From positions 558,001 through 622,000 of the forward strand of contig CP006669.1 in the NCBI GenBank assembly GCA_000471925.1: a stretch of 64,000 nt of DNA. Reading direction: 5' to 3'. Shown piece after piece: positions 18,764 to 26,211 of the stretch. The translations under genes and the position numbers were made by a program. Source of the DNA: Ralstonia pickettii DTP0602 (lineage in GTDB: Bacteria; Pseudomonadota; Gammaproteobacteria; Burkholderiales; Burkholderiaceae). Positions within the stretch are counted from its first letter, which is position 1. Every line of letters starts with the position of its first letter. The notes below the pieces were generated by a model. That model worked only from the letters and a program-made list of their open reading frames with translations. It searched no databases and was not told where the DNA came from.

Positions 18764-19140
18764 GCGTCCTCGTCGATACCTCTGTATGGGTCGATCATTT
18801 TAAGAACCGCAATGACGCACTGGTCAATTTGATCGTGTCGGATCAAGCACTGACCCACCCTATGGTCTTGGTTGAATTGGCTTGCGGGACGCCCCCAGCC
18901 CCACGTGCCCGGACACTCGGCGACATCGGACTGCTGCAGCCAGCCAAGCAGGCGAGCCTGGCAGAGGTAATGGCGTTCATCGAGCACGAGAAATTGTATG
19001 GGCTGGGTTGCGGCCTGGTGGACGTCTCATTGCTGGCTTCCACTTTGATCACACCAGGCGCACAGCTATGGACCCTCGACAAGCGTCTCGGCGATTTGTC
19101 AGTGCGTTTTGGTGTGGCGCATCGACCCAAGCTTCACTAG
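18760..19140 (+). CDS. vapC: VapC-family PIN-domain ribonuclease toxin
   Basis: A 126-residue PIN domain. Acidic metal-binding residues are visible in [11 protein letters not shown] (first Asp), VLVELACG (Glu), LVDVSLLAS (Asp) and [11 protein letters not shown] (Asp). These give a complete set, so the nuclease should be active. The usual targets of the family are tRNA or rRNA. It ends 163 bases before the DUF6155 gene on the same strand. Confidence 0.88.
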   Translation: MSVLVDTSVWVDHFKNRNDALVNLIVSDQALTHPMVLVELACGTPPAPRARTLGDIGLLQPAKQASLAEVMAFIEHEKLYGLGCGLVDVSLLASTLITPGAQLWTLDKRLGDLSVRFGVAHRPKLH

Positions 19141-19303
19141 GACGCGTGAAGCGCCACCACATGCAGCAACGAGGCCCACTCCGCGCGGGAGGGCCTGCCA
19201 ACAAGGTGCTGGCCACGGAACTGACAGGACACGTGCGCGAACCGGTGTCCGTTCGCGCTACAACTGACGACGCTGGAGAGGGGGCCACAGTGGAGACATT
19301 CCG

Positions 19304-19867
19304 ATGCATGTAATGAAGCCAAAAGCCGCGCGCAAAGCCTCGCCGTCTTGGAGCCATGTCAAAGCCAGGCTGACCGACTTCGAGCGTGCCGGCCTGCTGG
19401 GGCTAGTGCAGGCCCTGTACGAGGCAAGCAAAGATAACCAGGCCTTCCTGCACGCCCGGTTTGCGTTGGGCGGCGATGTACTCAAGCCATACAAGGTGAC
19501 CATCGACCGCTGGCTGTGGCCGGATGTATTCAAGAACCAGGACACGTCGGTGGCCAAGGCGAAGAAGGCGATCTCGGACTACAAGTGGGCCATTGGCCGG
19601 CCTGATGGGTTAGCCGAACTGATGGTGTTCTATTGCGAACGGGCGTCCGGCTTCAGTGCTGACATTGGTTTCCAGGACGATGGCTATTTCGACGCCTTGG
19701 TACGGATGTTCGAGCAGTCGCTGAAAATGATCACTGCCTTGCCAACTACACAGCAGCCGGCACTTTGGGCACGCCTGACCAAGGTGCGATGCATCAGTGA
19801 CGATTTCGGCTATGGTGTGAGCAATGACATGGACGAATTGCTGGCCGAGTATGGAGTCGATGGCTGA
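19304..19867 (+). CDS. DUF6155-family protein linked to the primase-helicase
   Basis: A 187-residue mostly helical protein resembling DUF6155. The matching parts are FERAGLLGLVQALYEASKDN, KAKKAISDYKWAIGRPDGLA, ELMVFYCERASG and the end FDALVRMFEQSLKMI. GGAG lies eight bases before the ATG. The 3' end overlaps the start of the primase-helicase gene by 17 bases, so the two are almost certainly co-translated and probably act together. No catalytic motif is visible. A regulatory or adaptor role is the inference. Confidence 0.72.
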   Translation: MHVMKPKAARKASPSWSHVKARLTDFERAGLLGLVQALYEASKDNQAFLHARFALGGDVLKPYKVTIDRWLWPDVFKNQDTSVAKAKKAISDYKWAIGRPDGLAELMVFYCERASGFSADIGFQDDGYFDALVRMFEQSLKMITALPTTQQPALWARLTKVRCISDDFGYGVSNDMDELLAEYGVDG

Positions 19868-22217
19868 CGATGCGCTCGCCGCGCTGCAAGTCGAAAACGC
19901 CCGCCTGATCGCGCTGCTGGAAGCGCATGGCATCGAATGGCGCATGCCACCGAAGCCGGCGTCTTGCGTTCAGGAGGCGGAACAGCGCCATCTTTCCACG
20001 GGCGAGAAGGTCGCGCTGTTCCGCCGGCTGTTTAGCGGGCGCACGGATGTCTACCCGATCCGCTGGGAGAGTAAATCCACGGGTAAGTCTGGTTACGCGC
20101 CAGCTTGCGCCAACGAATGGCACGCCGACGTTTGCGAGAAGCCGCGCATCAAGTGCGGCGACTGCGGCAACCGATTGCTGATTCCGCTCTCTGATCAGGT
20201 CATCTACGACCATTTGGCCGGTGAGCATACTGTGGGCGTCTATCCGCTGCTCGAAGACGACACCTGCTATTTCCTCGCCGTCGATTTCGACGAGGCCGAG
20301 TGGCAGGACGATGCCCGTGCCTTCGTGAAGTCCTGCGGTGAGCTGGGTGTGCCGGTCGCGCTGGAAATTTCTCGTTCCGGCCAGGGCGCGCATGCTTGGG
20401 TCTTCTTCGCGGGCAAGGTCTCGGCGCGCGATGCGCGCCGCCTGGGCACGGCCATCATCAGCCACACCTGCTCGCGTACCCGGCAACTCAAGCTGGCCTC
20501 CTATGACCGTCTGTTTCCCAACCAGGACACGATGCCAAAGGGCGGCTTCGGCAATCTGATTGCCCTGCCACTGCAGAAGCGATCGCGTGAGCACGGCTGC
20601 AGCGTGTTCGTCGATGCCGATCTTCATCCCTATCCCGACCAGTGGGCCTTCCTGGCCTCAATCCAGCCGATGGCGCCGCACGACATCGAGCCAACCATCT
20701 TTCGTGCCACGGGTAGCGTCCACCCGTTGGATGTCACCTTCATCGGCGATGAGGATTTGGTCACGCCATGGAAGCACGAAGCTTCGGCGGCAAAGAAGCT
20801 CACAGGCAAGATGCCGGAGTCGCTGACCGTGACGCTGGCCAACCTGATCTATTTTGAGAAGGCGCAACTGCCACAGCCGCTGGCCAACCGCCTGATTCGT
20901 CTGGCGGCATTCCAGAACCCCGAGTTCTATAAGGCGCAAGCGATGCGGATGTCGGTGTGGGACAAGCCACGCGTGATCGGCAATGCAGAAAACTATCCGC
21001 AGCACATCGCCCTGCCGCGCGGCTGTCTCGATGCCGCGCTGGAACTGCTGCGCGACCATGGCATCCGCTGTGATCTACGCGACGAGCGCTACTCGGGTGA
21101 GCCCATCGATGTTGGCTTCGTCGGCACGCTTCGCCTCGACCAGGAGGCCGCCATTGCCGGGATGTTGCAGCACGATGCCGGCGTGCTATGCGCACCGACC
21201 GCCTTCGGCAAAACGGTGACGGCGGCCGCCATGATCGCCCGTCGCGGGGTCAATACCTTGGTGCTGGTGCATCGCACGGAACTGCTCAAGCAATGGCAGG
21301 AGCGCCTGCAAGCCTTTCTGGGCGTCGGCAAAGGCGTGGTTGGCACCATCGGCGGCGGCAAGGCCAAGCCTTCCGGCCAGATCGACATCGCAGTGATGCA
21401 ATCTCTGTCGCGGCAGGGCGAAGTCAACCCGCTGGTCGAGCACTACGGTCATGTCATCGTCGACGAATGCCACCATATCGGCGCCGTGTCGTTCGACGCG
21501 ATCCTGAAACGGACCAAGGCAAAGTACGTGCTCGGCCTGACCGCCACGCCGCTTCGCCGGGATGGCCAGCAGCCCATCATCTTCATGCAGTGCGGGCCGA
21601 TCCGGTACACGGCGGCGAAGCCGGCCAGCTCACCTCACGCCCTGGCTGTCGTACCGCACACCTGCCTTTCACCAATTGAGCTGCCGACAGAGTCGGGAAT
21701 TCAGGACGTATTTCGGCATCTGGTCCACAACCAGGCCCGCACTGACGCCATCGCCGCGGAAGTGCTCGAGGCCTTCAGGCAAGGCCGTAAGATTTTGGTG
21801 CTGACAGAACGCACCGAACATCTCAACGCCATCCAGGCTGCGTTGGACGGGAAAATTTCCCCACTCTTCGTGCTGCACGGACGGATGTCGAAGCCGCAAC
21901 GTACCGCAATGATCACGGCGCTCGACGCCCTGCCAGCCGACGCGCCTCGCGTCTTGCTGGCGATCGGCAAGCTAGTTGGTGAAGGCTTCGACCACCCGCC
22001 ACTCGACACCCTGGTGCTGGCGATGCCTGTGTCGTGGCGGGGAACCCTGCAACAGTATGCGGGCCGGCTGCACCGGGAACATGCCGATAAGACCGACGTA
22101 CGGATCATCGATTTTGTCGACACTGGTCACGCGGCCTTGCTGCGGATGTGGGACAAGCGCCAACGAGGGTACCGGGCAATGGGGTATCGGATGGTGGGAG
22201 GGGCCGGGACAGAGTGA
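19851..22217 (+). CDS. TOTE-type archaeo-eukaryotic primase fused to SF2 helicase
   Basis: A 788-residue protein. Residues 4-25 form a short coiled coil (ALQVENARLIALLEAHGIEW). A Cys cluster at about 85-105 (DVCEKPRIKCGDCGNR) looks like a zinc site. The AEP domain follows with the metal motif YFLAVDFDEAEW near 140 and RSGQGAHAWVFFAG near 180. From about residue 430 it is an SF2 helicase: Walker A CAPTAFGKT, box II VDECHH, box III LTATPLRRDG, box VI QYAGRLHREH. ATGs at 19851 and 19860 are both possible starts. This AEP-helicase layout is described for TOTE conflict systems, predicted anti-invader modules. Neighbours are DUF6155, VapBC and MazEF. Domain calls are firm; a defence role is inferred. 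Confidence 0.85.
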   Translation: MESMADDALAALQVENARLIALLEAHGIEWRMPPKPASCVQEAEQRHLSTGEKVALFRRLFSGRTDVYPIRWESKSTGKSGYAPACANEWHADVCEKPRIKCGDCGNRLLIPLSDQVIYDHLAGEHTVGVYPLLEDDTCYFLAVDFDEAEWQDDARAFVKSCGELGVPVALEISRSGQGAHAWVFFAGKVSARDARRLGTAIISHTCSRTRQLKLASYDRLFPNQDTMPKGGFGNLIALPLQKRSREHGCSVFVDADLHPYPDQWAFLASIQPMAPHDIEPTIFRATGSVHPLDVTFIGDEDLVTPWKHEASAAKKLTGKMPESLTVTLANLIYFEKAQLPQPLANRLIRLAAFQNPEFYKAQAMRMSVWDKPRVIGNAENYPQHIALPRGCLDAALELLRDHGIRCDLRDERYSGEPIDVGFVGTLRLDQEAAIAGMLQHDAGVLCAPTAFGKTVTAAAMIARRGVNTLVLVHRTELLKQWQERLQAFLGVGKGVVGTIGGGKAKPSGQIDIAVMQSLSRQGEVNPLVEHYGHVIVDECHHIGAVSFDAILKRTKAKYVLGLTATPLRRDGQQPIIFMQCGPIRYTAAKPASSPHALAVVPHTCLSPIELPTESGIQDVFRHLVHNQARTDAIAAEVLEAFRQGRKILVLTERTEHLNAIQAALDGKISPLFVLHGRMSKPQRTAMITALDALPADAPRVLLAIGKLVGEGFDHPPLDTLVLAMPVSWRGTLQQYAGRLHREHADKTDVRIIDFVDTGHAALLRMWDKRQRGYRAMGYRMVGGAGTE

Positions 22218-22244
22218 TTGTTTCCCAGCTGGGTTCCTACGAGC

Positions 22245-22325
22245 GCTTCTTCGCCGATTCCCCCACACGCATGGGTTGCCGCCCACGCCACAGCCTGGGG
22301 AAAGCCGGCCGCAGGAGCGGCACCG
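22245..22325 (+). pseudogene. Short integrase fragment
   Basis: One frame reads HGLPPTPQPGESRP, matching the middle of the recombinase whose longer fragment lies at 28327-28545 (HELPPTPQFGETRP). It is only about 25 codons and lies directly after the primase-helicase stop. Short length keeps confidence low. Confidence 0.4.
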
Positions 22326-22433
22326 CTTCGTATGGACCAGCAAGCCATAAGGCGCGTCCGCACGCCAAGCGAATGGCATTGCCGCACCGATCAAGGACCG
22401 CATCCGAGAATGACGCCCGTCCTGATCGCGCCT

Positions 22434-22769
22434 CTACGCTTCCAGCCAGGCATGCTGTTCCCTGGCCGTATCCTCGCCGATCTTGGCCGCATGGGCCGCT
22501 GCCTGTTCGAGCCAAGGCGCATGCGCCTTGGGAACGACCAGCATCGTCAAACCCAGCCCGTCCATCACTCGCAGGGCGTGCTCAAGGTTGACGCCCTTCC
22601 CGTTCTCGAGCTTGGACAGTATGCCGACAGAGACACCGCAATGCCTCGCCGCCTGGTCAATTGGCATCCGTTCCCCTGCCCGGGTTGCTCGAATGCGGTC
22701 GCCCAGTTGGTGAATGGTGCGAATCGTCGCGCGCGTCGGTGGCGTCGGATCAGGTAGTGGTCGCGGCAT
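22434..22769 (-). CDS. Orphan HipB-like XRE regulator (copy B)
   Basis: A 111-residue helix-turn-helix protein nearly matching copy A over its first 80 residues (TIRTIHQLGDRIRATRAGE, then ILSKLENGKGVNLEHALRV). The C-terminal 30 residues are unrelated (AAAHAAKIGEDTAREQHAWL). No hipA follows; the downstream DNA is recombinase debris and the primase-helicase gene, convergent with this one. A palindromic operator candidate lies at 22821-22842. A solo regulator or an antitoxin that lost its kinase are both possible. Confidence 0.75.
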   Translation of the reverse strand: MPRPLPDPTPPTRATIRTIHQLGDRIRATRAGERMPIDQAARHCGVSVGILSKLENGKGVNLEHALRVMDGLGLTMLVVPKAHAPWLEQAAAHAAKIGEDTAREQHAWLEA

Positions 22770-22820
22770 GGAGGCCCGTCCCGTGAAGAAGGCAAGCCAG
22801 CGTCCAGGCTGCTGGCCAGA

Positions 22821-22842
22821 TTATTTCATGATAGTGAAATAA
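22821..22842. promoter_or_regulatory. Inverted repeat upstream of HipB-like copy B
   Basis: Perfect 8-base arms TTATTTCA and TGAAATAA separated by six bases, 52 bases before the copy B start codon. Its placement and TTTCA core parallel the palindrome at 513-524 before copy A. Likely self-operator. Confidence 0.5.
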
Positions 22843-22927
22843 TATCCGAAACGGAATTGGTTGCCCTCTATGCCGAGGGAAACTGCCTCATGCCAGCCAG
22901 CGATTGACGGTTGTAGGCGAAGCTTGG

Positions 22928-22953
22928 CGATTAATTGCATTTAAACTCCGGCG
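22928..22953. repeat. Upstream element shared with copy A (copy 2)
   Basis: CGATTAATTGCATTTAAACT followed by CCGGCG matches 637-660 with small changes. Sequence from here to 23154 holds no recognisable gene. Confidence 0.4.
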
Positions 22954-23154
22954 TAACGGCTTCGGTTGAATCACCGATTGAGATTGCATCGCCGAGGAAG
23001 CCAAACATCGCCCTAGAGGGATCGGCAAGGCGCCCACTAGGCAAGCCGGATACATGCATGCAGGGCGTTTCGACATCACCGACAAGAAGCTTGCAAAAGG
23101 CGTCGAGTCGATACACGCACCAAAAGTGCGATCACCCCATAGCCGGTGCAGCGA

Positions 23155-24021
23155 CTAAGGCAAGGCCTGTGAGGTTTGCTCGAGCGGATCTGCAGCAGTC
23201 GTGTCGATGCGCTGCATCTTGTTGCCCTCAGTGATGTCCTGACGCATCACCGCGCCAGTGACCGGGCAGAACCAGTCGGTGACTTCCATGTGCGAAGGCT
23301 CGGACAAGACTTGCTCGCCTGCGATGATCATCGGACCGATCGAAGCCACGCGTATGTAGTGAATCGGCACGCATTCCGAAGGGCCTAGTGCGGTCTGAAT
23401 CACCTGGCGTTTGCCCACTCGGCGCGAGGCTACTGTGACAGTCGCATGTGGGGCAACTAGCTTGCCGACTTCAACGCCCGAGTCACGGGCATAGATAGTG
23501 AAGGAAACGCTGGATTCGACTGTGGCCCCACTAATGACGTCGCCCTCTTGTAGCGGCAAACCGCGGTATTGATAGTCCAGCAGGCCAAGACCATCAATGG
23601 TAGTCGTGCCATACAGGCGCGTGTAACGCGCCCAGGCGTTGACCGTGCCGCTGCCAGTTATACCCGGCGGTGCCCCATCTTCAGCTGGCCGCAAGAGTAA
23701 GCGCTGCCTCTGCTCCGTGATGACAGGCGGGCCCATCAGCGCCGCCAGTGCCGTCTTGGATTGGATTTCCAGGTCGGTCTGGCATCCTGAAGCTGTGGGC
23801 AAGGGAGCCATCTGCGTGGATCGGCGTGACATGGGCATTTCGCCATCGGCTTCCATTTGCAGTCGCATTCCTCGCGGGAACCAGCTCGAGCTACAGACGT
23901 TTGCATCCCCTGCCGCCTCCGGCTGGTCGCCCGATGCTGCCATGGCCGCAGTCGCCACGCCCAAAAAGAGACAGGCGATGAGCCAGCTAGCTCGCCACTG
24001 CCAATAGAAGGGATCGCGGAC
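23155..24021 (-). pseudogene. Exported protein of unknown function, main part, cut by IS630
   Basis: About 289 codons with no family I recognise. A signal-peptide-like segment, SWLIACLFLGVATAAMAAS, is followed by a Cys-containing N-terminal region. The C-terminal half is beta-rich (IYARDSGVEVGKLVAPHATV; VPIHYIRVASIGPMIIAGEQ; WFCPVTGAVMRQDITEGN). The frame continues at 25497-25586 once the IS630 and one TA are removed, giving an uninterrupted reading frame of about 318 residues. The 5' end may lie at 25586 or just before the signal segment. As it stands, the N-terminus is replaced by IS sequence, though a start within the IS end could still give a product. Confidence 0.55.
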
Positions 24022-24078
24022 TAGTACAACATCCCGTAAATAGCTTGAATAATTAATCGCCTCCGATATCATGACGGG

Positions 24079-25161
24079 ATGAGTCGAGGCCGCCATGCAA
24101 CGCCAGTGAAGCTGGCGAAGAAAGAACAACAGGAATTGCTATCGCTGATCGAACGCAAGACGGCTGCACAGCGAGATGTCATGCGCGCACGAATAGCGTT
24201 GTGGGCCCACGAGGGCCACTCCAATACCGTCATTGCGCGGGAATTGGATGTATCGGTACAAACGGTCTGCCTGTGGCGTAAGCGCATTGCCAAGCACGGT
24301 GCCCAAGGCATTCGCGAGGGCGAGCGTAGTGGCCGTCCGCCACGCATTACGCACGAGGCGCGACTACAGTTGATCGCGCTGGCATGTGAACCGCAGGAAC
24401 CTGAGGGACGGGTCACGGCCACGCTGGACGAGATTGTGGCGCGCGCCGTGGAGCGCGGCGTCGTCGGGCAGATCAGCCGCAGTCAGGTGCAGCGCATTCT
24501 GCAGGCCGGCGACGTGCGTCCGCACCGGGTCCAGCAGTGGCTGCACAGCCCGGATCCGGCCTTTCGCGAGAAGGTCAATGGGATATGCAAGCTGTACCGC
24601 AAGGCGCCTCGAAACGCGGTGGTGCTCAGTATCGACGAAAAAACCGGCATTCAGGCCATCGAACGCAAGTACCCGGGACGCGCTCCCGCGCCGGGGCGAC
24701 TGCGTCGGCGTGAGTTTGAATATATTCGTCACGGCACCCAGGCGTTGATTGCCGCGCTGGACGTCCATACAGGACAGGTGCTGGCAGAATGCCGCGACCG
24801 GCGCACCCAGGACGATCTGGTCGCCTTCATGGAGCGCGTGGCAAGTGCGTACCCGGGCAAACAGGTGCACGTCGTGTGGGATAACCTCAACACGCATCGC
24901 GCCCAGGCCGTGTGGCAGGCATTCAACGCGCGGCACGATGAGCGGTTCCACTTCCACTTCACGCCATTGCACGCGAGTTGGGTCAATCAGATCGAACTCT
25001 GGTTTGCCCGCTACACGCGCCGGGTACTACGCCATGCGAGCCACACCAGCATCGTGCACCTGCGCGAGCGCACCGAGCAGTTTGTCCGCGCACACAATCT
25101 GGCGGCACGCCCGTTCAAATGGAGTTTCCGGGGCTATCCGCTGCAAACCGGCGCATCGTAA
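24079..25161 (+). CDS. IS630-family DDE transposase
   Basis: A 360-residue transposase. An N-terminal helix-turn-helix (NTVIARELDVSVQTVCLWRK) is followed by a DDE domain with SIDEKTGIQAI (first Asp), HVVWDNLNTHRA (second Asp) and HASWVNQIELWFA (Glu). Length and motifs are complete. It is the sole apparent catalytic gene of the element. Confidence 0.93.
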   Translation: MSRGRHATPVKLAKKEQQELLSLIERKTAAQRDVMRARIALWAHEGHSNTVIARELDVSVQTVCLWRKRIAKHGAQGIREGERSGRPPRITHEARLQLIALACEPQEPEGRVTATLDEIVARAVERGVVGQISRSQVQRILQAGDVRPHRVQQWLHSPDPAFREKVNGICKLYRKAPRNAVVLSIDEKTGIQAIERKYPGRAPAPGRLRRREFEYIRHGTQALIAALDVHTGQVLAECRDRRTQDDLVAFMERVASAYPGKQVHVVWDNLNTHRAQAVWQAFNARHDERFHFHFTPLHASWVNQIELWFARYTRRVLRHASHTSIVHLRERTEQFVRAHNLAARPFKWSFRGYPLQTGAS

Positions 25162-25173
25162 TCGAGGATCGAC

Positions 25174-25467
25174 ATGACAGGCTTACCCGCCAAACATTAC
25201 GCCGCCGAATTGCAGCGGCAACTGCGCAGCCTGCTCGGCCACGAGCAGATCGTCACGCAAGCCTACGGGCGTCACCTGCTGATCAAACGTCTGGACGACG
25301 AGGAGCCAACGGTGGTGGCTCGACTGACCGAGCTCGGCCGCAATCGTTATGGCGCCGCCTTTCGCACCCATAGTGGGCGTTGGGAGCCGTTGCCTGGCGC
25401 AGGCTCGCTCGACGAGATGGCCCAGCTGGTCGTCACGCTCCTGGAGCCGTACCTACAGCCCTCATAA
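25174..25467 (+). CDS. Small passenger protein inside the IS630
   Basis: A 97-residue ORF starting 12 bases after the transposase stop and ending before the right inverted repeat. It reads TGLPAKHYAAELQRQLRSLL, RHLLIKRLDDEEPTVVARLT and ends in a helical segment. No known domain was recognised; overall it looks like a small alpha/beta protein that may assist or regulate the transposase. Its position, spacing and in-family codon use suggest a real gene of the element. Confidence 0.6.
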   Translation: MTGLPAKHYAAELQRQLRSLLGHEQIVTQAYGRHLLIKRLDDEEPTVVARLTELGRNRYGAAFRTHSGRWEPLPGAGSLDEMAQLVVTLLEPYLQPS

Positions 25468-25496
25468 TTATTAAAGCTATTTCCGGGATGTTGTAC

Positions 25497-25586
25497 TAGC
25501 GAGCGACGTCCGCGCCCGGCGGCGCAAACAAGGCATGCAGGCTCTTTGGAACCCAACACGTAACGCAAGCCATGCTCGGACTGCAT
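25497..25586 (-). pseudogene. 5' part of the IS630-disrupted exported protein gene
   Basis: Thirty codons from an ATG at 25586 (MQSEHGLRYVLGSKEPACLV) join in frame to 24021 when the IS and one TA are removed. Whether the native start was this ATG, a further upstream one or one nearer the signal segment is open. Confidence 0.4.
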
Positions 25587-25819
25587 TGCCGCTCCAGAAT
25601 GTCGAGATCTGGTGAAAAGCAGCAACGTTGGCTTGGCTGCTTTTCTCCTGGCACTATATCTTGTCAGTCTAGTCCGTCGTGGTCCTCTCGTTGACGACTT
25701 GGAGTGTAAAGCCAAGGTCCGGGCTCAGTTCCGTATAGAGATCAAAAACGGAAAGTGCGAAGTCCGTCGGAGTATGGATTGAACTTCTCGGGCGCGCCAT
25801 CGGCACATGGGTTGAACTG

Positions 25820-25913
25820 GCCGCGGGCTCCGTCGGCGTAAGGGTCGGCAGGTAGATCGCAAGGGCCAATCCGCCCATGCCGCGCTGGAAATGGCGGCGG
25901 CTCTCGTTCTCAA
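25820..25913 (-). pseudogene. Possible Tat-signal fragment of an IorB-like oxidoreductase
   Basis: The reverse frame reads SRRHFQRGMGGLALAIYLP, a twin-arginine signal resembling the N-terminus of isoquinoline 1-oxidoreductase beta-subunit-like proteins. No homologous mature part follows. If real it is a remnant of about 30 codons next to the bioF scrap. The rest of 25587-25960 shows nothing recognisable. Confidence 0.3.
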
Positions 25914-25964
25914 TATGAGACCCGTTATCTGAGCCACGACCTGTGGGAGACGGAACATCTAGCC

Positions 25965-26175
25965 AACGTGGCCCGTCCTTCCATCCACAGCGCGGCTGCG
26001 CCGCCGGCCATCGTCCATGCGCTCCTGAGCAGCCTGGCGCTGATCGCAGGCCGTGAAGGACGCGAGCGCCGCGACCACCTGATGCAATTAATCGGGCAGT
26101 TGCGCAACGGCCTTCAAACCCTGCAAGGCCGGCATCCGCATGCCCTTTGGCAGCTCGCCGACAGCAGTACACCCT
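25965..26175 (+). pseudogene. bioF: 3'-terminal fragment of bioF
   Basis: The forward frame reads IHSAAAPPAIVHALLSSLAL, IAGREGRERRDHL and ALWQLADSSTP. This matches the C-terminal domain of 8-amino-7-oxononanoate synthase just past the PLP lysine region (family: YTTAxPPAxxHA...SxTxIQPLI). Homology starts abruptly near 25965 and ends before the IQPLI motif. About 70 codons survive of a gene of roughly 400. It marks the edge of a rearrangement. Confidence 0.6.
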
Positions 26176-26183
26176 GCAACTGG

Positions 26184-26211
26184 AAACGGCGAGGATCTCC
26201 TCGCCGTTTTT
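26184..26211. terminator. Strong intrinsic terminator hairpin
   Basis: Perfect 12-base arms AAACGGCGAGGA and TCCTCGCCGTTT with a two-base loop, followed by a T-run on the plus strand. It sits between the bioF scrap and the convergent hipA, whose TAA stop overlaps its edge; on the minus strand the T-run is short, so it works best for plus-strand transcripts but may serve both. Confidence 0.75.

Larger units (their letters stand above)
24024..25496 (+). mobile_element. IS630-family insertion sequence with passenger ORF
   Basis: The ends are clear inverted repeats. The left starts GTACAACATCCCGTAAATAG and the right, reversed, GTACAACATCCCGGAAATAG, continuing over about 33 bases with two mismatches. 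The element is flanked by a TA dinucleotide on each side, the target duplication typical of IS630/Tc1. It contains an intact transposase gene and a second small gene. Intact ends and genes suggest recent insertion and possible activity. Confidence 0.9.
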
